64,000 nt of DNA from Sphingomonadaceae bacterium (GTDB lineage: Bacteria > Pseudomonadota > Alphaproteobacteria > Sphingomonadales > Sphingomonadaceae): the NCBI GenBank assembly GCA_025056155.1, contig JANWWL010000005.1, forward strand, positions 1-64,000, given 5' to 3'. Below the pieces are notes generated by a model that worked only from the letters and a program-made list of their open reading frames with translations, was not told the DNA's origin and did not search any database. Made by a program: the position numbers and the translations under genes. The number at the start of each line of letters is the position of its first letter. Positions within the stretch are counted from its first letter, which is position 1. Below, one piece after another: positions 55,935 through 64,000 of the stretch.

Positions 55935-57382
55935 GCGCCCTCCGCCAGGCCCTGGGCGAGCTTGCCCCGCGCGTGGCGGGCTTCGCGCTCGACCACCGCC
56001 AGGTGGCCCCCGGATACGTCTTTGGCGCCTTTCCGGGCCGGCGCGCCAACGGCGAGGACTTCATCCCCGAGGCGGTGGCCCGAGGCGCCATCGCCGTGGT
56101 CGCAAGGCCGCAGGCCCGGGTCGAAGGCGCCCTGCACGTGGCCGACGCCGACCCGCGCGCCCGCTTCGCCCGCCTCGCCGCCGAGTTCCTCGCGCCCTTC
56201 CCGCCCGTCACCGTCGCGGTCACCGGCACGAACGGCAAGACCTCGACCGTCGAGCTCTGCCGCCAGCTGTGGCACCGCCTGGGCGAGCGCGCGGCCAGTT
56301 TGGGCACGCTGGGTGTCACGACGGCGGACGACCGAGCGCCGGCCGGCACCTCGGCTCTGACGACCCCCGACGTGGTGACGTTCCTGTCCACCTGTGCGGG
56401 CCTTGCCCGCGAAGGCGTGACGCATCTCGCCTTCGAGGCCTCCTCCCACGGGCTTGACCAGCGGCGCACCGAAGGGCTGCCCTTGGCCGGGGTCGCCTTC
56501 ACCAACCTGACGCGCGACCACCTCGACTATCACGGCACGATGGAGGCCTATTTCGCGGCCAAGCGCCGGCTGTTCGCCGAAGTGGCAGCACCGGGAGCCC
56601 TGGCCGTCGTCTGGTGCGATCAGGGCGCCGATGGCGCGGCCTGGAACCAGCGCATCGTTCAGGCGGCCAAAGAGCGCGGCCTCAACGTGCTGACCGTCGG
56701 GCCCGACGGCGACGACCTGCGGCTCGTCGGTCGACGGCCCGGCCGGCTCGGCCAGCGGCTCGAAGTCGAATGCCGCGGGCATCGGTATGCGGCGACCCTG
56801 CCGCTCATTGGCGCCTACCAGGCCGCCAACGCCTTGGTGGCCGCAGGCCTGGTCGTGGGGCTTGGCGCGCCCATCGCGCGGGTGCTGGAGGCGCTCGAAC
56901 ATGTTCAGCCCATCCGCGGCCGGCTCGAGCGCGTCGTCCTCACCACCGCCGGCGCACCCGTCTACGTCGACTACGCCCACACGCCCGACGCGCTCGCCTC
57001 GGCCTTGGGCGCCCTGCGCCCGCACGCGGCCGGCCGGCTGATCCTGGTCTTCGGCTGCGGCGGCGATCGCGATCCCGGCAAGCGCCCCGACATGGGCCGC
57101 ATCGCCGCCCGCGATGCCGACGTCGTGATCGTCACCGACGACAATCCACGGCACGAGGATCCGGCCACGATCCGGGCGCAGATCCTGGCCGCGGCGCCTG
57201 CCGCGATCGAGGTGCCCGACCGGCGCCAGGCAATTGCGCGCGCGCTCGCGTTGGCCCAGGCGGGCGACGTCGTCCTGGTGGCGGGCAAGGGCCACGAGAC
57301 GGGCCAGATCGTGGGCGACGACGTGCTGCCCTTCGACGACGCCGAGGTGGCCCGCTGGGCCGCCCGGGAGGCAGGCCCATGA
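55931..57382 (+). CDS. murE: UDP-MurNAc-L-Ala-D-Glu:meso-diaminopimelate ligase
   Basis: Adds meso-diaminopimelate to the peptidoglycan precursor. The 483-residue Mur ligase has the ATP loop VTGTNGKTST (near residue 97), EASSHGLDQRR, FTNLTRDHLDYHGTM, VYVDYAHTPDAL and GCGGDRDPGKRPDMG. The DNPRHEDP motif near 400 selects meso-diaminopimelate over lysine. It overlaps ftsI and murF by 4 bases each. Confidence 0.97.
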   Translation: MSALRQALGELAPRVAGFALDHRQVAPGYVFGAFPGRRANGEDFIPEAVARGAIAVVARPQARVEGALHVADADPRARFARLAAEFLAPFPPVTVAVTGTNGKTSTVELCRQLWHRLGERAASLGTLGVTTADDRAPAGTSALTTPDVVTFLSTCAGLAREGVTHLAFEASSHGLDQRRTEGLPLAGVAFTNLTRDHLDYHGTMEAYFAAKRRLFAEVAAPGALAVVWCDQGADGAAWNQRIVQAAKERGLNVLTVGPDGDDLRLVGRRPGRLGQRLEVECRGHRYAATLPLIGAYQAANALVAAGLVVGLGAPIARVLEALEHVQPIRGRLERVVLTTAGAPVYVDYAHTPDALASALGALRPHAAGRLILVFGCGGDRDPGKRPDMGRIAARDADVVIVTDDNPRHEDPATIRAQILAAAPAAIEVPDRRQAIARALALAQAGDVVLVAGKGHETGQIVGDDVLPFDDAEVARWAAREAGP

Positions 57383-58752
57383 CCCCGCTGTGGACCGCCG
57401 AGACGGTGGCGGCCGCCACGGGCGGCCAGGCCTCGGCATCCTTTGCGGCGTGTGGCATCACCTTCGACAGCCGCGAGGTCCAGCCGGGAGACCTGTTCGT
57501 GGCGCTGCGCGGCCAGCGGGCCGACGGCCACGATTTCGTGCCCGACGCCCTGGCGCGCGGGGCCGTGGCCGCCCTCGTCGACCGGCCGGTGAAGGGCGCC
57601 CATGTTCGGGTGCCCGACACGCTGGAAGCGCTGCGGGCCCTCGCCCGCGCCGCGCGAGCGCGCAGCAGTGCCACGGTCGTCGGGGTCACGGGTTCGGTGG
57701 GCAAGACGGGGGTGAAGGAGGCGCTGGCCGCCGCCTTTCGCCGCATGGCCCCCGAGGCGACGCACGCGTCCGTCCGGTCCTACAACAACCACACCGGCGT
57801 GCCGCTGTCGCTCGCCCGCATGCCGGCCGACACGCGGCTCGCCGTCTTCGAGATGGGCATGAACCGCGCGGGCGAAATCCGCGCGCTCACGCGCCTCGTC
57901 CGCCCGCACGTGGCCGTGATCACCTGGGTGGCTTCGGTCCACCTCGAATTCTTCGCTTCCGAAGAGGGGATCGCCGAGGCCAAGGCCGAGATCCTCGAAG
58001 GCCTCGAGCCCGGCGGGGTGGCGGTGCTGCCGGCCGACAACCGGCACTTCCCACGGCTGGCCGCGGCGGCCGACGCGCGGGGCGTGCGGGTCCTTTCCTT
58101 CGGCACCGGCCTTGAGGCCCACGTCCGGCCCATCGAGGTCGAACCCACGCCCACGGGCACGCGCCTTCTCGTCCGCGCGGCCGACGAGCTCGTGGCCTGC
58201 ACGGTGGGCATTCCCGGGGCCCACTGGATCAACAACGCCCTGGCCGTTTTGGCCGCGGTGCAGGCGGTGGGCGGCGACCTCGCCGAGGCGGGCCTGGCCC
58301 TGGCCGGGCTCAGCCCCCCGCCGGGGCGGGGTGCCCGCATCCGGCTTGCGCTGCCCGGCGGCCCCGCGACCCTTATCGACGAAAGCTACAACGCCAATCC
58401 GGCCTCGATGACCGCCGCGCTCGCCGTGCTGGCCGCCCAACCGGCCGAACGTCGGCTGGCCGTGCTGGGCGAGATGCGCGAGCTCGGGCCCCGCTCGGCC
58501 GAATGGCACCGCGCGTTGGCCGAGCCCATCGCGCAGGCCCGCATCGCCCGCCTGGCCCTCGTCGGCCCAGGGATGGCAGCGCTGCAGGCGCCCCAGGCCG
58601 TGCATCTCGACGACTGGACGGCCGCCCTGGCCTGGGCGCGCGCCGAACTCCGCCCAGGCGACGTGCTGATGGTCAAGGGCTCGAACGCGGTGGGACTGGG
58701 CCACCTGGTCGAGGCGCTTCGCGCCGAGTTCGCGGAAGGCCTTGGCCCATGA
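57379..58752 (+). CDS. murF: UDP-MurNAc-tripeptide:D-Ala-D-Ala ligase
   Basis: Adds the D-Ala-D-Ala dipeptide. The 457-residue protein has [17 protein letters not shown], the ATP loop [14 protein letters not shown] (near residue 99), [27 protein letters not shown], and the C-terminal [16 protein letters not shown] and [13 protein letters not shown] in place of GKTS in the loop is common in alphaproteobacteria. It overlaps mraY by 4 bases. Confidence 0.97.
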   Translation: MTPLWTAETVAAATGGQASASFAACGITFDSREVQPGDLFVALRGQRADGHDFVPDALARGAVAALVDRPVKGAHVRVPDTLEALRALARAARARSSATVVGVTGSVGKTGVKEALAAAFRRMAPEATHASVRSYNNHTGVPLSLARMPADTRLAVFEMGMNRAGEIRALTRLVRPHVAVITWVASVHLEFFASEEGIAEAKAEILEGLEPGGVAVLPADNRHFPRLAAAADARGVRVLSFGTGLEAHVRPIEVEPTPTGTRLLVRAADELVACTVGIPGAHWINNALAVLAAVQAVGGDLAEAGLALAGLSPPPGRGARIRLALPGGPATLIDESYNANPASMTAALAVLAAQPAERRLAVLGEMRELGPRSAEWHRALAEPIAQARIARLALVGPGMAALQAPQAVHLDDWTAALAWARAELRPGDVLMVKGSNAVGLGHLVEALRAEFAEGLGP

Positions 58753-59822
58753 TCTTCCATCTGGCCGAATGGCTGGGCTTCCCGGGCGCGCTCAACGTCG
58801 TGCGCTACCTCACCTTCCGGGCCGGCGCCGCGGTGCTCACGGCCTTGTTCCTGGCCATGTGGCTTGGCCCCCGCTTCATCGCCTGGCTCAGGGTCCGGCA
58901 GGGCAAGGGCCAGCCCATCCGCGAAGACGGTCCGGCGAGCCACCTCCTCACCAAGAAGGGCACGCCCACGATGGGCGGCCTCATGATCCTCGTCTGCCTG
59001 GGTGCCTCCACCCTCTTATGGATGGAATGGGATCGGCCCTTCGTCTGGGCCGTGCTGTTTGTGGGGCTGGGGTTCGGGCTCATCGGCTTCCTCGACGACT
59101 ATGCCAAGGTCACGCGCCGCTCCTCCGCCGGGCTGTCGGGGCGGCTGCGCCTCATCCTCGAGTTCGCGATCGCCGGAGCCGCCGTCTGGTTCGTGTCGCG
59201 CCTGACCGGCACGGTCCTCTACGTTCCGTTCCTCAAGGACACGGGGGTGGACCTGGGGCCCTTCTACGTCCTCTTCGGCGCCCTGGTGATCGTGGGGGCG
59301 GCCAACGCCGTCAACTTGACCGACGGCCTCGACGGGCTTGCCATCATGCCTGTTATCATCGCCACGGCGACCTTCGGCATCATCGCCTATCTGGTGGGCA
59401 ACTACGTGTTCGCCGAATATCTCGGCATCCATTTCGTGCGCGGGGCGGGCGAACTCATCGTGGTGTGCGGGGCGATCGTGGGCGCGGGCCTCGGCTTCCT
59501 CTGGTTCAACGCCCCACCGGCCGCCGTGTTCATGGGCGACACGGGCAGTCTGGCCATCGGCGGGGCCCTGGGCACGCTCGCCGTCATCACCAACCACGAG
59601 CTGGTGCTGCTCGTGGTGGGCGGGCTGTTCGTCGTCGAGGCGCTCTCGGTCATCATCCAGGTGGCGAGCTTCCGCCTGACCGGCCGCCGGGTCTTCCGCA
59701 TGGCCCCCATCCACCATCATTTCGAGCAGAAGGGCTGGTCGGAGGCGACGATTGTCATCCGCTTCTGGATCGTGGCCATTGTGCTGGCGCTGGCCGGCCT
59801 CGCCACGCTGAAGCTGCGATGA
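58749..59822 (+). CDS. mraY: Phospho-MurNAc-pentapeptide transferase
   Basis: Makes lipid I in the inner membrane from UDP-MurNAc-pentapeptide and undecaprenyl phosphate. The 357-residue protein has about ten helices and the conserved cytosolic motifs: [32 protein letters not shown] with the metal-binding Asp pair, [28 protein letters not shown], and the HHH of [13 protein letters not shown]. It overlaps murF and murD by 4 bases each. Confidence 0.98.
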   Translation: MIFHLAEWLGFPGALNVVRYLTFRAGAAVLTALFLAMWLGPRFIAWLRVRQGKGQPIREDGPASHLLTKKGTPTMGGLMILVCLGASTLLWMEWDRPFVWAVLFVGLGFGLIGFLDDYAKVTRRSSAGLSGRLRLILEFAIAGAAVWFVSRLTGTVLYVPFLKDTGVDLGPFYVLFGALVIVGAANAVNLTDGLDGLAIMPVIIATATFGIIAYLVGNYVFAEYLGIHFVRGAGELIVVCGAIVGAGLGFLWFNAPPAAVFMGDTGSLAIGGALGTLAVITNHELVLLVVGGLFVVEALSVIIQVASFRLTGRRVFRMAPIHHHFEQKGWSEATIVIRFWIVAIVLALAGLATLKLR

Positions 59823-61132
59823 GCCTGGCGCTGTCCGCCCCCCATCTGGCCGGCCGCCGGTATGGCGTCCTGGGGCTCGCTCGTTCCGGGCTCGCCACAC
59901 TGGAGTTCCTCGCGCGGTCGGGGGCCGCCGCCCTCGCGTGGGACGACCGGCCCGACGCCCGCGCCGCCGCCCGGGGCCTGCCCCGGGTCGACCTCGTCGA
60001 CCTCATGACCGCCGAGCTCCGCGGATTGGCGGGCCTCGTCGTCTCCCCGGGCGTGCCCCTCGATCGCCACCCGCTCGTGGCCCGCGCCCGGGCCGAGGGC
60101 GTGCCGATCCTGGGCGACGTCCAACTGTTCGCCGAAGCGCGCCCCTACCTGCCGCCCCATCGCGTGGTGGGAGTGACGGGAACGAACGGGAAGTCGACCG
60201 TCACGGCCCTCCTCCACCACCTGCTCACCACGGCCGGCCGACCGGCCCGGGCGTGTGGCAACATCGGCCGGCCGATCCTGGCCGAGGAGCCCTTGCCGCA
60301 CGGGGGTGTGTGGGTCCTCGAACTGTCGAGCTTCCAGATCGACCTTCTGCACACGCTGGCCTGCGACATCGCCATCCTGACCAACGTCACCCCCGACCAT
60401 CTCGACCGCTATGCGGGTTTCGCGGACTATGCGGCCGCCAAGGCCCGCCTGTTCGCGCTGCAAGGCCCGGGCGGCGTTGCGATCGTGGCCACGGACACCC
60501 CGGCCGCGGCGGCCATCGCCCGCGCGCTGCCGCCGACCCTCAGCGTCGTCGCGGTCCGCGCCGCCGACGTCGCTCCGGAAGACCAGGCCCGCTGGCCTGC
60601 CCTGAAGGGCCCGCACAACGCCCAGAACGCCGCCTGCGCCATCGCCGCTGCCCGCGCCCTGGGCCTCGACGACCTGGGGATCGCGCAGGGGCTTACGACC
60701 TATCAGGGGCTACCCCACCGGATGGAGCGGGTCGCAACCCTGGGTGGAGTCCTGTTCGTGAACGACAGCAAGGCCACCAATCCCGACAGTGCGGCCCCGG
60801 CGCTCGCGGCCTTCCCGGCCATCCACTGGATCGCAGGCGGACAGGCCAAGACGGCCGACCTCGCCCCCTGCCTGCCGCACCTCGGCCATGTCCGCCATGC
60901 CTGGCTCATCGGCGAGGCGGCCCCCCTGTTCCACGATCTTCTGTCACCTCACGTGCCGGTGACCGTGGCGGGCACCCTCGACTCCGCCGTCCGCGGTGCA
61001 GCGCGCGCCGCCCGGCCGGGCGAGACGGTCCTGTTGTCGCCCGCCTGCGCGAGCTTCGACCAGTTCCGCGACTTCGAGCACCGCGGCGACGCCTTCCGGG
61101 CCGCGGTGCGGGCCCTGGCCGAGGCCGCCTGA
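59819..61132 (+). CDS. murD: UDP-MurNAc-L-alanine:D-glutamate ligase
   Basis: Adds D-glutamate, the product of MurI, which is also encoded in this window. The 437-residue protein has the N-terminal [18 protein letters not shown], the ATP loop [14 protein letters not shown] (near residue 119), [41 protein letters not shown] and [18 protein letters not shown]. The stop overlaps the ftsW ATG by one base. Confidence 0.97.
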   Translation: MSLALSAPHLAGRRYGVLGLARSGLATLEFLARSGAAALAWDDRPDARAAARGLPRVDLVDLMTAELRGLAGLVVSPGVPLDRHPLVARARAEGVPILGDVQLFAEARPYLPPHRVVGVTGTNGKSTVTALLHHLLTTAGRPARACGNIGRPILAEEPLPHGGVWVLELSSFQIDLLHTLACDIAILTNVTPDHLDRYAGFADYAAAKARLFALQGPGGVAIVATDTPAAAAIARALPPTLSVVAVRAADVAPEDQARWPALKGPHNAQNAACAIAAARALGLDDLGIAQGLTTYQGLPHRMERVATLGGVLFVNDSKATNPDSAAPALAAFPAIHWIAGGQAKTADLAPCLPHLGHVRHAWLIGEAAPLFHDLLSPHVPVTVAGTLDSAVRGAARAARPGETVLLSPACASFDQFRDFEHRGDAFRAAVRALAEAA

Positions 61133-62307
61133 TGCTGACCCACCTGATCCGCCCGGGACGTGCCGACCGCTCGGCGCCGGCCGACTGGTTCCGCACCGTC
61201 GATCGCCCCCTCCTGTTCCTGATCCTGCTGCTCATGGGCTTCGGCATCTTGGCGGTGGCGGCGGCTTCGCCCGCGGCCGCGCTGCGGTTGTCGGACGCGA
61301 CCCACACTGTTCCCCCCGCGTTCTTCCTGCATCGACAGCTGGGTTGGCTGGCGGCGGGGCTTCTGGTCCTGATCGGCGTCTCGCTCCTGCCCGCCTCGGC
61401 CGCTCGCCGGCTGGCCCTCTTGGGAACCGTGACGGCGGTTGGGCTTTTGGCCCTGGTCCCCTTCGTGGGCATCGAGCGGAACGGAGCGACCCGGTGGCTC
61501 GAGGTGGCGGGCCAGCCCCTGCAGCCCAGCGAGTTCGTGAAGCCGCTGTTCGCCGTGTTTACGGCCTGGCTCCTTTCCGCCCGCTTCGAGGATCAGGGCG
61601 TGCCCGTTCTCGGCCTGTCGGCCGCCAGCCTCGGCCTGGTGGTGGGCCTCCTCGTCCTCGAGCCCGATTTCGGCCAGGCGGCCCTCATCGGGGCCGTCTG
61701 GCTCGCCCAGGCGCTGCTGGCCGGCCTGCCGCTGGGGGCGGCGGCGGCCGCCGGGCTCGCCGGCCTCGGCGGCCTTTCGATCGCCTACCTCACGAGCGCC
61801 CACGTCGCCCGCCGGATCGATGCGTTCCTTCACGGAGCGGGTGACACCTATCAGGTCGACCGCGCGCTCGAGGCCTTTCGCGCCGGGGGGCTGTTGGGCG
61901 CCGGGCCCGGCGACGGAGCGGCCAAGTTCCACCTGCCCGAAGCGCACACCGACTACATCTTCGCCGTGGTGGGTGAGGAGTTCGGCGCCCTGGCGGGCAT
62001 CCTCTTGGCGCTTCTCTATCTCGCCATCGCGCTTCGGGTCTTGCTTCAGCTGCTCGAAGAAGACGAGCCGTTCACCCTGCTCGCCGCCGCCGGCCTTACG
62101 CTCCAGTTCGCGGGCCAAGCCTTCCTCAACATGAGTGTCAACCTGGCGCTGGCGCCGGCCAAGGGCATGACCCTGCCGCTCGTGAGCTACGGCGGGTCGA
62201 GTTACCTTGCCAGTGCGCTGGGCTTGGGGCTGCTGCTGGCCCTCACCCGGCGGAACCGACACCTCAGGGCCTCGCCCTTCCTCCGGTCGGCGGGAGAGTG
62301 GCGATGA
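61132..62307 (+). CDS. ftsW: Septal peptidoglycan glycosyltransferase FtsW
   Basis: A SEDS-family polymerase working with FtsI at the septum. The 391-residue protein has about ten helices. [26 protein letters not shown] and [14 protein letters not shown] are SEDS motifs, the latter carrying conserved acidic residues. [20 protein letters not shown] holds the catalytic Asp region, and [21 protein letters not shown] closes the protein. It starts at ATG 61132 on the murD stop and overlaps murG. Confidence 0.96.
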   Translation: MLTHLIRPGRADRSAPADWFRTVDRPLLFLILLLMGFGILAVAAASPAAALRLSDATHTVPPAFFLHRQLGWLAAGLLVLIGVSLLPASAARRLALLGTVTAVGLLALVPFVGIERNGATRWLEVAGQPLQPSEFVKPLFAVFTAWLLSARFEDQGVPVLGLSAASLGLVVGLLVLEPDFGQAALIGAVWLAQALLAGLPLGAAAAAGLAGLGGLSIAYLTSAHVARRIDAFLHGAGDTYQVDRALEAFRAGGLLGAGPGDGAAKFHLPEAHTDYIFAVVGEEFGALAGILLALLYLAIALRVLLQLLEEDEPFTLLAAAGLTLQFAGQAFLNMSVNLALAPAKGMTLPLVSYGGSSYLASALGLGLLLALTRRNRHLRASPFLRSAGEWR

Positions 62308-63397
62308 GGGCGGGCGTGCTGCTGGCGGCCGGTGGCACCGGCGGGCACATGGTCCCGGCCGATGCGCTGTCGGCCGAGCTCTGCCGGCGCGGTCATCGCG
62401 TGGCCTTGGTGACCGACGAGCGGGGACTGCGCTTTCCGGGGCTGTTCCTTGGCGTCGAGAGGCACGTGGTGCCGGCCGCCACGCTTGCGCCGTCCCGCCC
62501 CTGGGGTTGGCCGCGGGGGCTTATCACGATCGGGCGCGGCCGACGGGCGGCCCGACGCTTGATCCGCTCGAAGGCTCTGGGCGCGGTCGTGGGCTTCGGC
62601 GGCTATCCGTCGTTCCCCGCACTGCTGGCGGGCCAGGCCGAGCGGGTGCCCACCATCCTGCACGAACAGAACGCCGTCGTGGGGCGGGCCAACCGGCTGC
62701 TGGCCCGGCGAGCGGCCCTGTTGGCCCTGGGCTTCGCCGAGACCGCCCGGCTGCCGTCCGGCTGCCGCGCCGTGCACGTGGGCAATCCCGTCCGCGACGA
62801 AGTGCTCCACCATCGCGACGCTCCCTTCCGTCCTCCGCCAGCCGACGCGCCGTTCCGCCTGCTGGTCGTCGGGGGAAGCCAGGGTGCCCGCGTCTTCTCA
62901 GAGCTTCTGCCCCTGGCCCTGGCCGGGCTCGCGCCGGCCAAACGGGCGCGCCTCGTGGTGGCGCACCAGGCCCGACCGGAGGACCTGGAACGGGCCGAAG
63001 CCGCCTACCGGGCCGCCGGCATCGCGGCCGAATGCGTGCCCTACTGGGTCGACCTGCCGGCGCGGATGGCCGACGCCCACCTGGTGGTGGCCCGGGCGGG
63101 GGCTTCGACGCTTGCGGAACTCACCGCCATGGGCCGGCCGGCCATCCTGATCCCCTATCCGGCCGCCACCGACGATCACCAGTGGGCCAACGCCCGGCCC
63201 TTCGCGGCGGCGGGTGCCGGCGTCGTCGTGCGCGAAGCCGATGCCACGCCGGCGCGCGTTGCCGGCCTCATCGAAGGGTTCCTCGCCTCGCCCGAGGCGC
63301 TGGCCACAGCGGCGGCCGCCGCCCGGTCGCTCGGCGTGCCCGATGCCGCCCGGCGCCTGGCCGACCTCATCGAGGCCCAGCTGGAAGGAGCCGCCCG

Positions 63398-63401
<4 letters not shown>
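62304..63401 (+). CDS. murG: UDP-GlcNAc:lipid I GlcNAc transferase
   Basis: Converts lipid I to lipid II on the inner face of the inner membrane. The 365-residue GT28 protein has [20 protein letters not shown] (glycine loop 1), [46 protein letters not shown] (loop 2), [20 protein letters not shown] and [14 protein letters not shown] (UDP-GlcNAc site). It overlaps ftsW and murC by 4 bases each. Confidence 0.97.

Positions 63402-64000
<599 letters not shown>

Overview
The window looks like chromosomal DNA of a high-GC (roughly 70%) alphaproteobacterium. The strongest lineage markers are GcrA, a RibB protein with an N-terminal helix-turn-helix domain, class I PhaC, the gcrA-argD-argF-hslO neighbourhood and the mutM/ubiE/ubiB/coaBC/dut block beside rpsT and dnaA. 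I saw no rRNA, tRNA, CRISPR array, insertion sequence or prophage. Most genes sit in tight operons with 4-base ATGA overlaps.

Region 1 (0.5-6.8 kb) is a decay zone. A MaoC-phosphate acetyltransferase fusion is cut by one in-frame amber codon. Acetate kinase next to it is intact. A DUF3141-type alpha/beta hydrolase gene is broken by several frameshifts, one tied to a 19-bp tandem duplication, and by an internal TAG. On the other strand a phosphate-selective (OprO/OprP-like) porin is broken by three frameshifts.

Region 2 (6.8-11.6 kb) is the pstSCAB phosphate importer. Pho-box-like repeats face both it and the dead porin, and phoU does not follow.

Region 3 (11.7-16.8 kb) holds gcrA, an ABC-2 permease, argD, argF, hslO and a small exported protein.

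Region 4 (17-21.4 kb, minus strand) holds phaC, murI, a hotdog thioesterase and a 3-hydroxyisobutyryl-CoA hydrolase. Region 5 (21.5-28.5 kb) holds a class I aminotransferase, a polyamine-type ABC importer with a trailing hydrolase, and a penicillin-binding carboxypeptidase. Region 6 (28.5-35.8 kb) holds lipB, three small genes (lipoprotein, SCP2 protein, exported protein), a SLC13-type transporter, prs, a PuuD-like membrane protein, a GST and an MFS transporter.

Region 7 (35.8-43.9 kb) holds ubiE-ubiB-coaBC-dut-moeB on the minus strand, then mutM, rpsT, a 600-bp gene-free stretch with four GANTC sites, and dnaA. Region 8 (43.9-48.9 kb) is a minus-strand operon of dnaN, a small membrane protein, ribD, ribE, ribB(A) and ribH, so dnaN is inverted and separated from dnaA.

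Region 9 (49-64 kb) holds an orphan peptide-type binding lipoprotein, a cysteine synthase, a 55-residue membrane peptide, and the division/cell-wall cluster mraZ-rsmH-ftsL-ftsI-murE-murF-mraY-murD-ftsW-murG-murC, which runs off the end. A 10-bp-period repeat upstream of mraZ looks like the MraZ operator.

I found no convincing wholly new system. The most informative points are the localized gene decay, the MraZ operator, the dnaA/dnaN split, the divergent Pho boxes, and several small exported or membrane proteins of unknown function.
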